In this document: piece after piece, positions 10,091-21,739 of the stretch
Numbering within the stretch: the stretch's first letter is position 1
Layout of the letters: each line of letters begins with the position of its first letter
Notes under the pieces: generated by a model
Told to the model about the DNA's origin: nothing
Seen by the model: the letters and a program-made list of their open reading frames with translations, nothing else
Database searches by the model: none
Origin: Ligula intestinalis
Lineage: Eukaryota; Platyhelminthes; Cestoda; Diphyllobothriidea; Diphyllobothriidae
Direction: 5' to 3'
Length of the DNA stretch: 64,000 nt
NCBI GenBank assembly: GCA_036362985.1
Contig: JAYGXS010000005.1
Span: forward strand, 46,105,263 to 46,169,262
Program-made: the position numbers and the translations under genes

Positions 10091-10510
10091 CATTTTACGA
10101 TCAAAAAAGTCACATTGGCAAACTTACGTTTTCTGCAATTCATCAGCGGGTCAGTACAATGCAAGGACAGAAATAGTCGCGGGTTATGGAGGGAGGGGGA
10201 TGGGGGTTTAATTAGCCATCGTGGTTTTACCTCTTCTCACGCATGTGGGTTCTAGCCTGTTGGCGGCGTTGGTTCCGGCAAGCAGGGAAGATGGGGGACG
10301 TAGGGGTGTTCTCAGTGTCGGTGTGCATAGTTGGTGGGGGTGTCTCTTCTGAGGACACGATATTCAGGCCAGAGTAAGCAGATTGCGGCTACGTCTGTCT
10401 TTTGACAGCATATACTGGATCTTGTTAGCCTGATTACCACTGTCTCTGCTGTGGCTAAATCCCGCCTGCGCAGGCCTTTGGAGTAGTTTGTCGGCGTGTA
10501 GTACATCCTG
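10090..10510 (-). mobile_element. PLE family D 3' end, 5'-truncated (downstream tandem copy)
   Basis: On the minus strand the frame YYTPTNYSKGLRRRDLATAE...ICCQK matches the endonuclease tail of the neighbouring element (IIYRTPTHFSKGLRRRVLATAE...MLCCQK). It is followed by a hammerhead-like end. It lies head to tail, about 90 bp downstream, with the longer copy at 10601-11880. This may be a partial tandem PLE arrangement. Confidence 0.65.
10114..10155 (-). ncRNA. Hammerhead-ribozyme-like motif, family D
   Basis: On the minus strand CTGATGA (10140-10146) is followed by ATTGCA, then GAA and AACGTAAGTT (10121-10130), where AAC/GTT form helix III with loop GTAA. After the predicted cleavage site comes GCCA, as in the sister copy, but the upstream partner is mutated in this copy. 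Confidence 0.5.
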
Positions 10511-10650
10511 ATATGAATTTGGAACTAACATTTGCCTCCGCAAGTCGGGTGTGAAACTTCAGGAAGTTATTGAGTTCCCTTAACACCCAGGGATCTTTGG
10601 TCCGTCTTAGTTCAGAGAAAATTCCCATTTCTACGATTGAAAAGTCGTGT

Positions 10651-10690
10651 TGGCAAACGATCGTTTTCGGTCATTCATCGTCAGGCCAGT
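10651..10690 (-). ncRNA. Hammerhead-ribozyme-like motif, family D (best preserved stems I and III)
   Basis: On the minus strand, stem I TGGC pairs perfectly with GCCA (10685-10688 and 10651-10654 on plus). Core CTGACGA is at 10678-10684, then GAA. Helix III is AACGATCGTT (AAC/GTT with loop GATC, or fully self-complementary), followed by T as the predicted cleavage base. Stem II (GAATGACC) is weak. Confidence 0.6.
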
Positions 10691-10747
10691 ACATGACATG
10701 GGGAATGAAATTGGTCAATTAATTACAGCGATTATATAATCGTCAGG

Positions 10748-11323
10748 TTAGGGAAGGGGGGAGGGGAAGGAAAAGGGTGAGGGTAATAAAGCAGCTGAGT
10801 TTTCCCTCGTCTCCTGAACGCGGGCGCCTGCGCGGGTAGGACGCTGGTTGCCATGCCCAGATGAGACAGGGGGGATATTCTCGCGGTCCGCGGATTGAGT
10901 TCTGTATGTCAGCCGCGCAGCTTGCGCTTGACTTTTCTCCGTAGCTTCGTCTTCTTTGGCTTCAGTAGGTGTTGGGTTTCCGAGTGCAGTCGGCCAAGGG
11001 AGGCCGATGGCTTGAACCAGCGCCTTTTGACAGCATAGCATGGGTTTTGCTAGCTGGATTGCCACTGCTTCTGCTGTGGCTAACACCCGTCTGCGCAGGC
11101 CTTTGGAGAAGTGCGTTGGCGTGCGGTATATGATCCGACAGGCTTCGCTCGCGTTCACTTGGTGGTTTGTATCAATGAAGTGGGCGAGAATTGAGCTTGA
11201 GGTCGGTCTATTCTCCCCTCTGCTGAGCCAAGCTGGTATGTGCTCGCGCATTCTCTCTCCAGACGTCGCGTTGTTCGGCCAATATAGCCCGCTCCACAGG
11301 AACAGGTAAAAGAATAGATGCAC
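10748..11323 (-). pseudogene. PLE endonuclease C-terminal half and tail
   Basis: The frame contains MREHIPAWLSRGE (conserved R and H of the endonuclease), HFIDTNHQVNASEACRIIYR, AEAVAIQLAKPMLCCQK and a long low-complexity tail ending in PSPFSFPSPLP before a stop. The GIY-YIG signature CSCGAGYIGRTTRR is in a different frame just upstream (11155-11394), so a frameshift splits the domain near 11250. Confidence 0.7.
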
Positions 11324-11828
11324 ATCGATGTGGCTTGAAATGCCAGTCTGTTTTTACCTCCCATTCGTAGAAGGGGAGAGTTAGTGAAGAGCACGCGCTA
11401 GTTTGCCCAGGGAAGGCATTTGTGACTGCTGTCCTAGGGCGTCTTCTTAGCGGTTCACTTGTTGCGTCTTCCATAAATGGCAGTCTTATTAATAGGTCTT
11501 TCTTTTCCACCGTAGCAATCGCCACCTTTGTGACACGCTCCTTGACGTTCTTAAAGACAAACCTTTCTGGATAACTGTTTTCATAGTGTGTGTCTTTAAG
11601 TTGCTGCAATTCTAATTCCACTATTTCAAGAGAGCAGATACGGCCTTTTCTGGTTGTTCTTCTCTGAAGTAAGTTACATTTGACGTTAAGGGGCACGAAG
11701 CTGTGGAAATTGATGTATTGCCCAGTCCAGGTTTTCTTTCTAAATAGTCGATGTTGCATTGAGCCATCTGGATGTCTGTGTAAGAGGACGTCTAGGAAAG
11801 CGAGTTCCTCGTTCGCCTCGGTTTCCAC
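11208..11828 (-). pseudogene. PLE RT C-terminal end and linker
   Basis: The frame has LAFLDVLLHRHPDGSMQHRLFRKK, corresponding to LPFLDVL...VYRK of the other copies, then the linker with ELELQQLKDTHYENSYPERFV (compare DELALLKNTLQENGFPDKFI in family A). It runs out of frame before the endonuclease. The similarity of the linkers groups families A and D together. Confidence 0.65.
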
Positions 11829-11880
11829 TGTAAATGTAAGCGCTGTGTGGACCGTATTATATTTTTGGTAAGACCATCGA

Positions 11881-14460
11881 TATCACCGTTCTTTTTTGTC
11901 TTATTTTGCTTTGTTTTTTGAGTCAAGAACGGTAAGTTTGGCTTTGTGTTTTAGCAGCTAACAACTCTGAACTAAACTTAATAATGCACTTGCTTCTTAC
12001 CATCCGCAAGAAAATCATATTCTCCAAATATTCACCTTCAGGTTATGCAAGACCACCGTGAGTAAAGTAAATTTGCTCCAAATTATTAAACTTAAATCGA
12101 ATTCAAAAATTTGCTTAAAAGGAACAAAAAAAGTTCTTTTGCAGACAGTATAAGTGGCATTTAGTTGGGTAGCCTACCTTTATTATGAACCATGCAGTAA
12201 ACAATATTATTTAGATTTCGTAAACCTTTTCGACTCGAGGAAATAAAGAAGCAAACCTATTAAAATATATCAGCAATAATAACTCTTTAGGTTCACATGT
12301 AATATGTAAGTATAACTTAAACAGGATCATATAAGAAAGTTGTCAAATAAATATATACAGGTAGCTGCAAAATAACTTTGCAAAACATTCACCATTCTAT
12401 GACGTGTACTGGAAATGGGAACAAACCTTCGATAGATTTTCGTGACTTATATGGTCTCGCACGTTGCTTGGATTTGTGTATCTAGCTGCAAGTACGTACA
12501 AAAACTTACTATTGGGGCATTTCCGTGCATCTATATATTTTCCCAGAAAGTAGCAAATTAAAATGTGTCACGTGTAAATTCCATCATTCTATGTTTCAAA
12601 ATATGAAGGAAAAATTGTTAGACCTTCAAAGGCTTGGCCATGCAGAGACAGTTTTTCGCTGCCACTTTTTATTCTTCTCGTTACTATGCTTAGCCATAGT
12701 TGACAGGCATTAAAGTGCAAGCCAGATTGTAGCATTTATGGCGACTTTTTTTTTAAACCCAATCGCAATTTTTTCTCTATTGCGACGATATCTTTTCCAG
12801 TGGATCTGTTTTTATATGGGTTGTTTGTCCTTGCCAATAAGCGCCATTCATTGCGAACATCGAAAAAATAGGTCTGGAATAAATAGGCTCACTCTTCGGT
12901 GAATCTAAGCTCCAATCGGTTGCAATAGTAGAAGTTAATTTGAAGCTATGGACATTATAATACTGTGAAGAGTTCATACTTCTACAAATTTCGGAATTTT
13001 ACACATATTTCAGTTATAACCTAATATGTTTAATATAATAAAACGGTTTTATGCTAATTTAAATAAAAATGTTTGCAATATATCAATTTTAATTGTACTA
13101 CAGTGCGCTGGAATGTGTTCACATGGACTGAGAGCATAAAAGAGTAGATTTGCATAGAATATCCCCCACTTACTTGTCACCTTTCTTAATTAATCAAGTA
13201 CGATAACAAACTAGGAAATTGTAGCGCAATATTTAACATTTTCTAGAAAAAAAGCAAAAAACTTGTATCTGATGCTTGAAATGGATGCTCTTGATAACCA
13301 GTATATTTTGTGAAACGGAACTTGATTATCGTGGTTAAACAGTTCAGAGTATAGTGCTTTTGTATGCCGGCAATGCCGACAATGTACGTAAAATGAAATT
13401 GTATAACTGGTACGCATGCGTTTTTAATTTAATTACAAATCTATGCGTTCACCTGCAAAGCCGGAAATTTGTGTCAATGGGGAGTATCTGCTTACTTGCG
13501 ATTTGTCCCAAAACCCATACCTACAGATACTGCGTGATTGTAAATGTTAGCGTTCGGTTTCCAGTTGACCTGAACTACGATGCAAAGCACTCATAGTCAT
13601 TATAAGGTCCGGTGTTTTTCGGAGAAGAATAAGCACCAAATTTCTCTAAAGACATTCATGCGCAAAACATATCATCTCTCACAATGTGTACGGAGACGTC
13701 AAGTGTTTGCACTGTTTAGACATAATTTTATATCAATTGCTGTAAGACAAATTACTGATAAAAAAACTGTCGTCCAACATTCATATCATGAGGCTGAGGT
13801 TTGTTAGTTAAAACAATTACCCTTCAGTCACGTCTGCAGTATACATTTTTTAATCATTCAGTAGACAAAAGCCCAGAAAATGCGTACAACTTATCGCATT
13901 GTGCTGTAGTAGGACGTTAATAATTGACAGATATTAAATGAACGTATCTCGCATTTAATTTGTAATCTCTGCGAAAAGAATCGCGACATAAAATTACACG
14001 AAGTTTGTTTTCAGGCTTAACAGTGCGATCTTTCGCTATGCTGAAATACTATATTTAATATTAGGGCAGCATCATTTTCTTAAACATATCCAAGAAGTGT
14101 TCTTAAATATGCGTGATGTATATAACATAAATACAGATCCCATTCTGAAGCTGGAATAAAGATCAAAGGAATACGGATGTTACTGTGAACCGCGGTTGAT
14201 CAATCAAGCCAGACGCATCCATAAATTCAAACTATCTGACTGAAAGATTCTATTCCACAAACATTGCATTTTTTTGCCTGCCAAAAGGAGTAGTTTTATA
14301 TCTTGCCCAATTGAACGAAATTTAATTTTCATTGATATATTTTAGACTCTACTTTTTTTACTCTCCGATTACGAATTATTTTGTATTGCTTTGCTAAAAA
14401 AATGCGTGCAATATGAATACATGTTCTTAACTGGCTAATTTACTTTCAAATAAAATGCAT
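11881..14460. other. AT-rich stretch without recognised feature
   Basis: No recognisable gene or terminus. Frames of 60-80 residues (for example 13354-13596 plus) have no family I can name. Confidence 0.45.
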
Positions 14461-14464
14461 TGCG

Positions 14465-14850
14465 CATAAGAAGTAAAAGGAGCGTTCACCGGGAGAGGTT
14501 TATTATAAACCTGACGTTTCGGGCAGTGGTACATCGACCCATCTTCAGAGAATGGGTTTTCTGGCTCAAAGCCCTCGTCTTTATGCCATCCTTTCTTTCG
14601 TGTGCCTGTTCGACCAATCACGTTTGAGCCACTCTGTGTGTCTCTGGCTGTGTCTTCAGTCTTCTCGTCACCTGGTCCCCTGCCTGTCACCATGTCGCCC
14701 TCTTGTGTTTTCGTCCCGTGGCCTTTTGTGTCACCATGACTGGTGCTCGGAAAAAGCACGTTGGCCGCAGCTGCGTCGGCTGACATTATGGCCGACCGCG
14801 TCTGAATATTCACGTTGGCCGGGGCTGTGGTGGCGGCGGCAGCTGGCCGC
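14465..14850 (-). repeat. Left arm of inverted PLE terminus (family B)
   Basis: Minus-strand copy of the tail SADAAAANVLFPSTSHG...KTEDTARDTQSGSNV...PFSEDGSMYH and the end box. It matches 16230-16620 in the opposite direction with few differences, chiefly a shorter alanine run. Such similar arms suggest a recent insertion or a shared template. Confidence 0.8.
14500..14555 (-). ncRNA. Hammerhead-ribozyme-like motif, family B
   Basis: On the minus strand: CTGAAGA (14542-14548), T, GGG...CCC stem II, GAAACGTC (14513-14520). Stem I is TCT with AGG (including one G-U) across the core. After the predicted cleavage comes a perfect hairpin AGGTTTATAATAAACCT. The core is intact. Confidence 0.65.
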
Positions 14851-15266
14851 GTGATGCCGCATACGCTGGTGTCAGGCCCCAGTGTGTTGATTCCATCGCC
14901 TCCCGTGGTGTCTCGAGTGGTTTCCGGCATGCCCACGCTGACCGTGATGTTGTCTACCCACGTGTTTACCTCACGTGCGTCGGTGTTGGCCTCGTGAGCG
15001 CATGTTCCGTCGCCCGGACTTGTTCCCTGCCCGCGTTGTCCAATATTGCGTCCATCCCCGGATAAGAAGGTCCTTAAAACAACATAAAGGGCCGGTAAAT
15101 TTATGTGACGGTTGACTGAACAGTTGGTTAATATCCAGGCCGCTTTAATCTGCCTTGACGTGTGATCATCACCTCGGCCCACAATTTCAACCGCATCAAA
15201 GTTGAAGTCGTGTCCCATCGCCGCCGCATGGGTGGCTACCTCGGACTTTGGGTCCAATATCCTCAC

Positions 15267-15420
15267 GGCCCACTTATGCTCCTACATTCGCGGTTGAAAT
15301 TGTCGGCCAGTTTCTCCAACATAATTGCACGTCCCACAGCTGCACTGACGTCGGTATAAAACGCCTGACTTCTCCTGTTTAGGTATAGGGTCTTTCGGCC
15401 GCATTACCTGTTGTCGGATG
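15267..15420 (-). pseudogene. PLE family B GIY-YIG core
   Basis: On the minus strand: MRPKDPIPKQEKSGVLYR, then CSCGTCNYVGETGR and a stop in place of the residue before EHKWAV. The CxC-N-YVGETGR pattern is the GIY-YIG active-site region in its PLE form. A single in-frame stop separates it from the rest of the domain. Confidence 0.7.
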
Positions 15421-15569
15421 GTGCTTGTAGGCTAGTGGGCAACCCCTATTCCAAGAGGCACGAGAGATCTAGCTACAACTTTGGAAACACCTTTCATGTA
15501 CGGGATGCTGCGCCATAGGTTGATTAGCAGGGTCCCTTGGTTCGCGGTTTGGGTGGCATTCGAGTCCGT

Positions 15570-16229
15570 TCAACAAAAGCCATTTACTCTGAACAGTTCT
15601 TGGAGCAGCTTTGTCTCGTCACGTTTGACAGCTGGCGTGCTGCAGTGGGTTTCTACCTGTCGGTATAGCGTGCGTATATAACTGCGTTTGTGTTGCAGCG
15701 GATGATTGCTATTGTAACTCAATATTTGTGACGTGTTTGATGGTTTACGATACACAGACGTCGCTAGTTTGCCGTCCACTTGGCGGCAAACGAGGACGTC
15801 TAGGAACGAAATTCGGCCCTCCGTCTCTTCTTCCATCGTTAACTTAAGGTCGGGAAAAATTGAGTTCAGTCGTTCCTTGCAGTAATTGATTTGACTCTGG
15901 TTGATGACCACAAAAGTATCGTTAACGTAGCTTGCCAAAAACTTTGGCTCATACTCTTCAAACAACCGTCTCTCGAGTTATTGTGGTACGATCTCAGCAA
16001 TGAACCCGGAGATTGAGGACCCCATTGGAGTGCCCTTGATTCGTTTGTACGTGGTCCCATCGAAGAGAAAGAAGGTTCTGAGGCAATGCTCCACGAGTTC
16101 TATTATATCCTGGGTTGTGGGTTGACCATCTCTCTCATTGTACTCCTGAAGTAGGAGGTCACGGATGCTTTCAACAGCAATCGCTTGTGGTATTAAGGTG
16201 AAGAGCGAGATGACATCGAAAGACACCAT
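15570..16229 (-). pseudogene. PLE family B reverse transcriptase, catalytic box YVND
   Basis: Two frames carry, in order, motif A MVSFDVISLFTLI, a helix-rich region (ESIRDLLLQEYNERDG), RIKGTPMGSSISGFIAEI (the primer-grip side PMGS motif), a frameshift with stop at about 15970, then motif C LASYVNDTFVV (15918-15929). ISFLDVLVCRQ, SVYRKPSNTSQIL and SNHPLQHKRSYIRTLYRQVETHC follow. The second catalytic aspartate is replaced by asparagine-aspartate order (YVND rather than YVDD), which should abolish polymerase activity. Confidence 0.8.
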
Positions 16230-16620
16230 CCGCCACCACCGCAGCTCCGGCCAACGTGAATATTCAGACGCGGTCGGCAACAAGGTCGGCCGACGCCGCC
16301 GCCGCCGCAGCCGCGGCCAACGTGCTTGTTCCGAGCACCAGTCATGGTGTCACAAAAGGCCACGGGACGAAAACACAAGAGGGCGACATGGTGACAGGCA
16401 GGGGACCAGGTGACGAGAAGACTGAAGACACAGCCAGAGACACACAGAGTGGCTCAAACGTGATTGGTCGAACAGGCACACGCAAGAAAGGACGGCATAA
16501 AGACGAGGGCTTTGAGCCAGAAACCCCATTCTCTGAAGATGGGTCGATGTACCACTACCCGAAACGTCAGGTTTATAATAAACCTCTCCCGGTGAACGCT
16601 CCTCTTTCTTCTAACCCACC
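16230..16620 (+). repeat. Right arm of inverted PLE terminus (family B)
   Basis: Plus-strand copy of the same tail and end as 14465-14850, with an expanded GCC run (alanine run) at 16297-16320. The open frame 16256-16705 reads through tail and ribozyme. The arm begins abruptly after RT motif A of the minus-strand body. Confidence 0.8.
16525..16585 (+). ncRNA. Hammerhead-ribozyme-like motif, family B (intact core)
   Basis: CTGAAGA (16533-16539), T, GGGT...ACCC stem II (4 pairs), GAAACGTC (16561-16568). Stem I is TCT (16530-16532) with AGG after the cleavage base, and the AGGTTTATAATAAACCT hairpin follows. Together with 14500-14555 this is the best family B example. Confidence 0.65.
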
Positions 16621-19600
16621 ACCCAGCAATCGAATATTAAGCATTGCGTATTGCTTTCAAAAATCTGAAGTATACAAACGATTCCAGTGGTATTCTTTCC
16701 TATAGCCCCTACTAGTTTACAATATGTTCCACTAAATGTACTTAATGTTTCACAAAGGCAGTTTCAACATGATTCTGTTAAATTTGATTCAGACGCTTGT
16801 GCAGGACGTCATGCCAATATCTTTCAAAATGCAAAGAAAGCAATATTACTTAATAAATAAACGTGACCCATTTTCAAGGTTACCCAAACCTCCTTTCCTC
16901 TGTATCAGCTATAAAAACCGGTCAGTTATTTGATGGCAGGATTGGAAGCTCTGCCTCTCCTATCTCGACAACCGATCTACGAATGCCGCATACGACCTGA
17001 CGTCTGCAGCGTACGACGGGTTTTCAAAATAAGAGGTGCGCTTTTCGGATCATGCATGCGATGGATCCCGATAAAGGCCAAAGTGGGAAAAAACCATTTA
17101 GGATTACACTGTGTCACTATAGAACCTGTTGGTAACCTCCCCAACCGAAATATTCCAGGCATACGATGAATTTTTGTCAAACGTTTGCTAAAGGTTCATG
17201 GGGTTAGTGTCCTCAGCGTCGACGTTACATTTTCCTCCTTCTCCCGTACATAATTCGATTTTTATAGCCGCTTAGATATTTCGAGATGAATTATGAGACT
17301 GTAATATACTGGAAATGAACAATTTACTAGCCAGCTGCGATAACTTATGCGAACTTAGCTATCAAATACCCCAAAGTACAGGGCCATATGTAAACAAGCA
17401 ACTTACTCGTTTCATGCATTAAAAGTATTTATCTGTCTTCATGAAAAATGATGTATGCCCGTTAATTTTCTTCACGAATAGTCAATTTGTAAACTTTTCA
17501 AAAGCACTGTCGGCAACATTGTTCACAATTCATACAAATCTTTAAAAACGTAAACAAATTTACCTTTTAATTTTTTTTATTTAGGTCTTTCAACATTTTT
17601 AATGTTAAGGTCATTGATGAGAATTTAAAGTAGGGTGTTAGACGTCTTATTTACAATGTAATGTTAGTAATTTTCTTTCGGAGTTTGTATCACTTAAACG
17701 ATTTTGAGTAAGGGTTGTCTTTTTATTATGCCAATCATATGATGAAGCAAAGTTGCTTGAGCAGTTCCTACGGAGCTGCGCGCATCTCTGGTCTTCTAAG
17801 CAGCAGACGCACTTGCGGGACTAAGATCAAGCAACAAAAATCTGCACTAACTAAATCCGCCCTGTAGCAGCATCCTGTGGTGCACACGGTAGACCTAGTC
17901 AAAACGGACCGTAAAATTGTCGCCCAAGGGACTGGCAATTTTTTAATTAAATTATCCAAAATTGCGTAAAAGTACTCACACAACGTAATTGGCATTGCAT
18001 AGGAATGCCAAAACATGTTTTCGAGAAGTTTGCGGGGAATAAAATGTAGGTAGTAGTTACAAGTGAAAGCTTCAGCGCGCACATCCCTTTGGTCCGGCGG
18101 CGATTTGCTGCAAAATATAGCCCCAGCCAGTATGCTCGTTTTAATGTTGCTGCTCTTTCGGATAATGATGATCTTATTTGTGCTTGTATTCTGCAATAGG
18201 GGTATAAGATGGTAAGTACACTGGCAACATATAAATTTATGCTAATTGTATCTGGCTCATTTAGCAGAGAACACAGGCTTATGTATCACCGCAGCCTCGA
18301 TGTTATACGTTTGATTTATTGCATTTGAATGCAATGAAAACCATAAACCATCTAATTCTAAACGTTTAATGGAGGGATATTTTCAGCCACTCAAATACCA
18401 ATTCTGCCTGATGAATTGTATCCGCCCTTCGCCGTTTATAATTTTTACGCCACTGATGGACACTGGTATACGAGAAATAATCAATCTTTTACAAACTTAG
18501 GCGTTTCTTGCGAATGCAAAAAATTGACCACATATGTAGCAATTTTTTCAAATGCTTGTAATTTCTCTGTCATTTCCGTTTCTTAATAACGCATACACGG
18601 AACATATAGATTACAATAAACTGTATTTATACATGACGTACATTCAACAGGGTCTTTTTTGATTACCTTTGCGGTAACATATGTGACATTTTGTTTATGC
18701 GCAAGGGCAGCTGTACCGTTGAACAAATTTTTCACCAAATCTCGTTTTCATTCCATTTTGGGCAAAAATCCTCACAGTATAGTACAACATATTTTTAAAA
18801 TATAAATCTCTAACGTTTCTGCAAATAAATCAGACTCTTTTATCTTGGCTTTACTTCCATTTGACCAATTCGGGAAGAGATAATTTTCAAATTTGTTCAA
18901 ATTTTTATGGGATTTGCCCATAGTACAATGTATATTAAGAAAAAGTTTGGTTCTCATATTTCGGAGCATAGAAAATTTCTTCCTCATAAACTTACTCACG
19001 ATTTAGTCAAAATTAATGCATATTTTGCTCCACAATTTTAACTAAGTGGGCAGTTCTCAAAAATAAAGCCTTTCTTATTATAAATGTTCACTAATTTGAT
19101 CAAAATAACCTGACAAAATATACACTTAACTACCAAATTAAATTTCGTCATGAAAGTTTCGTGCAGAACTGTCAGTACTGATTTCTTCTGTATTTTATTT
19201 TTTTAATTCTAGGTTTTGTTTAGTTGGTAAACACTGAAGTAAGATAAATTTACTTAAATAACTGCTGCATATAAAACACAATTTAGTTGAGTAAGCTAAA
19301 CTAAACAAAGCTTACGAAAATGAAAAAAACTAAATTAAAATTCAGTGAATATACCGGTCATGTAACATGGAACTCTGGAGCTAGGCGTTTGTCAGGTGGG
19401 CAATCAATGTAGTTGTTACCAAGAACCAATGTAGCGTAGCCAAAATGATTTGTTGGTCTATGGTAAAGTTAACAAAAGCGGTGGGCAAACACGTTCTCTG
19501 TATGACACAGAATGCTATGTGAGGCAGATGCGTAAAAGAGAACCCTCCCCTATTGCAGACAATATTTCAGAACACAAAATACTGCCACATCCTAAATTTA

Positions 19601-20515
19601 AATTAAACTTAAACTTACATAAACCTATCAGTAACACTCACAATTACCACATCGTCAAATCTAGCGCAATACTTAAACTAGCCTAACTTAAACCCCTAGA
19701 CTGTGTTGCAAGGCAGCCTGCAATATGGACTGAAGCCATATTTCCACGTCTTATCGATACGTCCCCTGCGAGGACAGGCCCTAAAAAGCCCATGATCTCC
19801 CCATTCATCGTGCAATATACAAAAATGTTGGATTGCGTGTAATGAAAGCGAGCAGGGACATTCACCAAAGACAAACAATGGACATACGCCTGAAACTGGG
19901 GTAAAGTTGTTATCATAGCTCAACGGTCAGTCAGCCAGCCAATTGAAGTAAAATTCATGATTGAGCTGTAGAGGAGGGTTCATTCAAGCGAGGATGCAGA
20001 AAAGGACAGTCAGTCGGTGCAGAATGCTCTGAGTGATAAAATTTTTGTAATATTCTAATATTAGTACGTTCATTGTTGTCCTCCCGATTGGATTTGTGAT
20101 AATACCCCAGCTCTTGCTTCACAACTCACCTAGTTTCGTCACAGATGGCATGATGGCGCCACAGTCTATGATGGACAGTTTGGCATTAAATCGGTTTTTG
20201 GACGTCCCGTCGCCATGGCAGGAGAATAGGCCGAGATCTCCTGATGTCACTGCCCTTAACTGACACACGTGTGAATATTTAGGGTCTACGAAAGACACAA
20301 TCATAGTGGTATCAAGGACAAGTGCCGTCTAGGAATTTCTGTCAAGCCGCACAATGCAGCAATTAACCAGTGTAAGTTCTGATGTAAATGTACAGTGTTA
20401 ACGATGAAGCATGCAATAACATTTCAGTATTATCGAGCCCTTAAGAACCTCGTAGTACTATAGTTCGCTAAGGTCAGTTATTGTCGTATTACTTTTAATT
20501 ACCCCATTATAGGTA
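16621..20515. other. AT-rich stretch without recognised feature
   Basis: A locally GC-richer patch at 16930-17175 has opposed 67-79-residue frames with no recognisable family. A 142-residue minus frame at 17768-18196 is open, but I see no motif in it. No terminal repeats were seen. Confidence 0.4.
17768..18196 (-). CDS. Unrecognised open frame (weak)
   Basis: 142 residues, somewhat cysteine-rich near the C-terminus, without a family I recognise. There is no splice or codon evidence that it is real. It is listed only because it is among the longest frames outside the PLEs. It is probably chance. Confidence 0.1.
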   Translation of the reverse strand: MQNTSTNKIIIIRKSSNIKTSILAGAIFCSKSPPDQRDVRAEAFTCNYYLHFIPRKLLENMFWHSYAMPITLCEYFYAILDNLIKKLPVPWATILRSVLTRSTVCTTGCCYRADLVSADFCCLILVPQVRLLLRRPEMRAAP

Positions 20516-20519
20516 TATT

Positions 20520-21735
20520 TCCCATCGATTGTGAATTTAAACTTATTTTTGCTTTGCCACATCTTATTCCCCCGGCCAAGTGCCCAAATTTTTTCTGCGA
20601 ATCTGCATGTACCTGAGACTGAAGACAGTCTTCGTCTAAGCGTGATCTCCACACTTCGATCCTAGATCGCTGTTTTTCTTAAACTGGCTGTATAGGCTTC
20701 CCCGTTAGCAGTAGGGAGGCCTCTGATGATTTGCCTTTCCTAGTAAATGCAAGATTTGTTCATTTTTACTGACGTGAAGTCGTATGCTTTTTGAAATCTG
20801 AATAATAATATTAAAACTGGAAAATTATAAATTTGGGCTTTAAATATTTCCTGAAAAATGTACCTGCAACTCGGAATACATCAGTATCTCCACGTGACTA
20901 GAGCACAGGTCTAAATTCACAGACAATATTCAGGCCAAAATTTACTAGCCAGTGTGGAAAAGTGTAATTTTATATAGAAGTTGTCAGCATGCAGACAACG
21001 AACATATGTCTGGGGTTCTATAATGGCGAATAAGTATATACGTTTTATTGCTGTCTACCTTTTGCCAACTTGAAGATAAAAATCAGCTATCCCGGACTCG
21101 CTAAAGGCATCGTCGAAGATATGAACGTCAGATGCTTGTATATAATGGTGGATATAATGGCGTACCCGCTCTAATTTGGCAATTTATAGATGCCTGTTTT
21201 ATGTCCCCCATTCTCTACTGCTGTCAACTTATTTTTCAAGCTTCAAGTAAAAGAGACCTGGTCATTTTTAAAGCGTATCATCCGAATTTTCTATGAAGCT
21301 GCCATTTTTCCTATATTTTAACTGACATTATAAAACAGCAACATTTTAAAACGGTAAAACAATATTTTCATTGCATCCTCAGTGAGGTTGCTGACCTTTT
21401 TTGCTTTGCAAAGTCTTCCCGTAGCATGCGCTATAGCTTTCGTCATATGTTTTGCAGTGCATTATCATATATCTGCCCTTGTACAATAATTCCTACCACA
21501 TTACCTCAAGAGTGAAGAAACCAAAATCTAGAAGTTTAAAGCCGACCTCTCTTCATAACAGAGGTTGATATCGTGTAATCCTTGAACTTTGAGTATTCAT
21601 TAACCCTTTACCACGATTTTTCACCTAACCTTTGACATATTAAGCCGTAAATTGAGCCATTTTTGCTGAAAACTCTAGATATTACCTACAAAACAAGGTT
21701 TTTTCTCTCTATCCTGTTTTCTGAAAGATGCTGAG
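20520..21735. repeat. 1.2-kb dispersed repeat, copy 1
   Basis: This is nearly colinear with 24486-25675 in the same orientation. Shared landmarks in order include CCATCGATTG, GCCACATCTTATTCCCCCGG, GACTGAAGACAGTC, GGGAGGCCTCTGATGATTTG, CATCAGTATCTCCACG, TTGCTGACCTTTTTTG and CTCTAGATATTACC. Overall similarity is high with scattered substitutions and small indels. No coding capacity or clear terminal inverted repeat was found. It is either a non-autonomous transposon or an old segmental duplication. Confidence 0.8.
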
Positions 21736-21739
21736 GAAC

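Larger units (their letters stand above)
10601..11880 (-). mobile_element. PLE family D element, 5'-truncated
   Basis: On the minus strand this holds the end of the RT (LAFLDVLLHR, about 11780-11810), a linker, a GIY-YIG endonuclease split by a frameshift, a C-terminal tail, a 3' UTR rich in purines and a hammerhead-like terminus. The RT catalytic core is missing. A second 3' end follows at 10090-10510 in the same orientation. Confidence 0.75.
14427..15266 (-). pseudogene. PLE family B endonuclease C-terminus and Ala/Thr-rich tail
   Basis: The 279-residue open frame begins inside the endonuclease (AVRILDPKSEVATHAAAMGHDFNFDAVEIV, conserved H). It continues through SRQIKAAWIL...SVNRHINLPALY and into a long polar, low-complexity tail. 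The frame reads straight through the ribozyme sequence (FSEDGSMYHCPKRQVYNKPLPVNAP). The upstream GIY-YIG piece GVLYRRQCSCGTCNYVGETG lies at about 15300-15380 in the same frame but is cut off by a stop at 15267-15290. Confidence 0.75.
14465..16620 (-). mobile_element. PLE family B element with long inverted termini
   Basis: The body reads on the minus strand: RT (about 16230 down to 15570), endonuclease (about 15420-15060), GC-rich C-terminal tail and hammerhead-like terminus at 14500. At its 5' side (16230-16620) the same tail and terminus are repeated in the opposite orientation, so the insertion is bounded by inverted repeats of about 380 bp. Both outer edges show AGAAG, then AGGAGCGTTCACCGGGAGAGG (or its complement). 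The RT is 5'-truncated at motif A, exactly where the inverted arm begins. Confidence 0.8.

Noticed and set aside
20718..20745. CTGATGA within the 1.2-kb repeat as another hammerhead
   Set aside because: No GAAA, no stem II and no pairing flanks; it is CTGATGATTTGCC without the rest of the core, in both copies.
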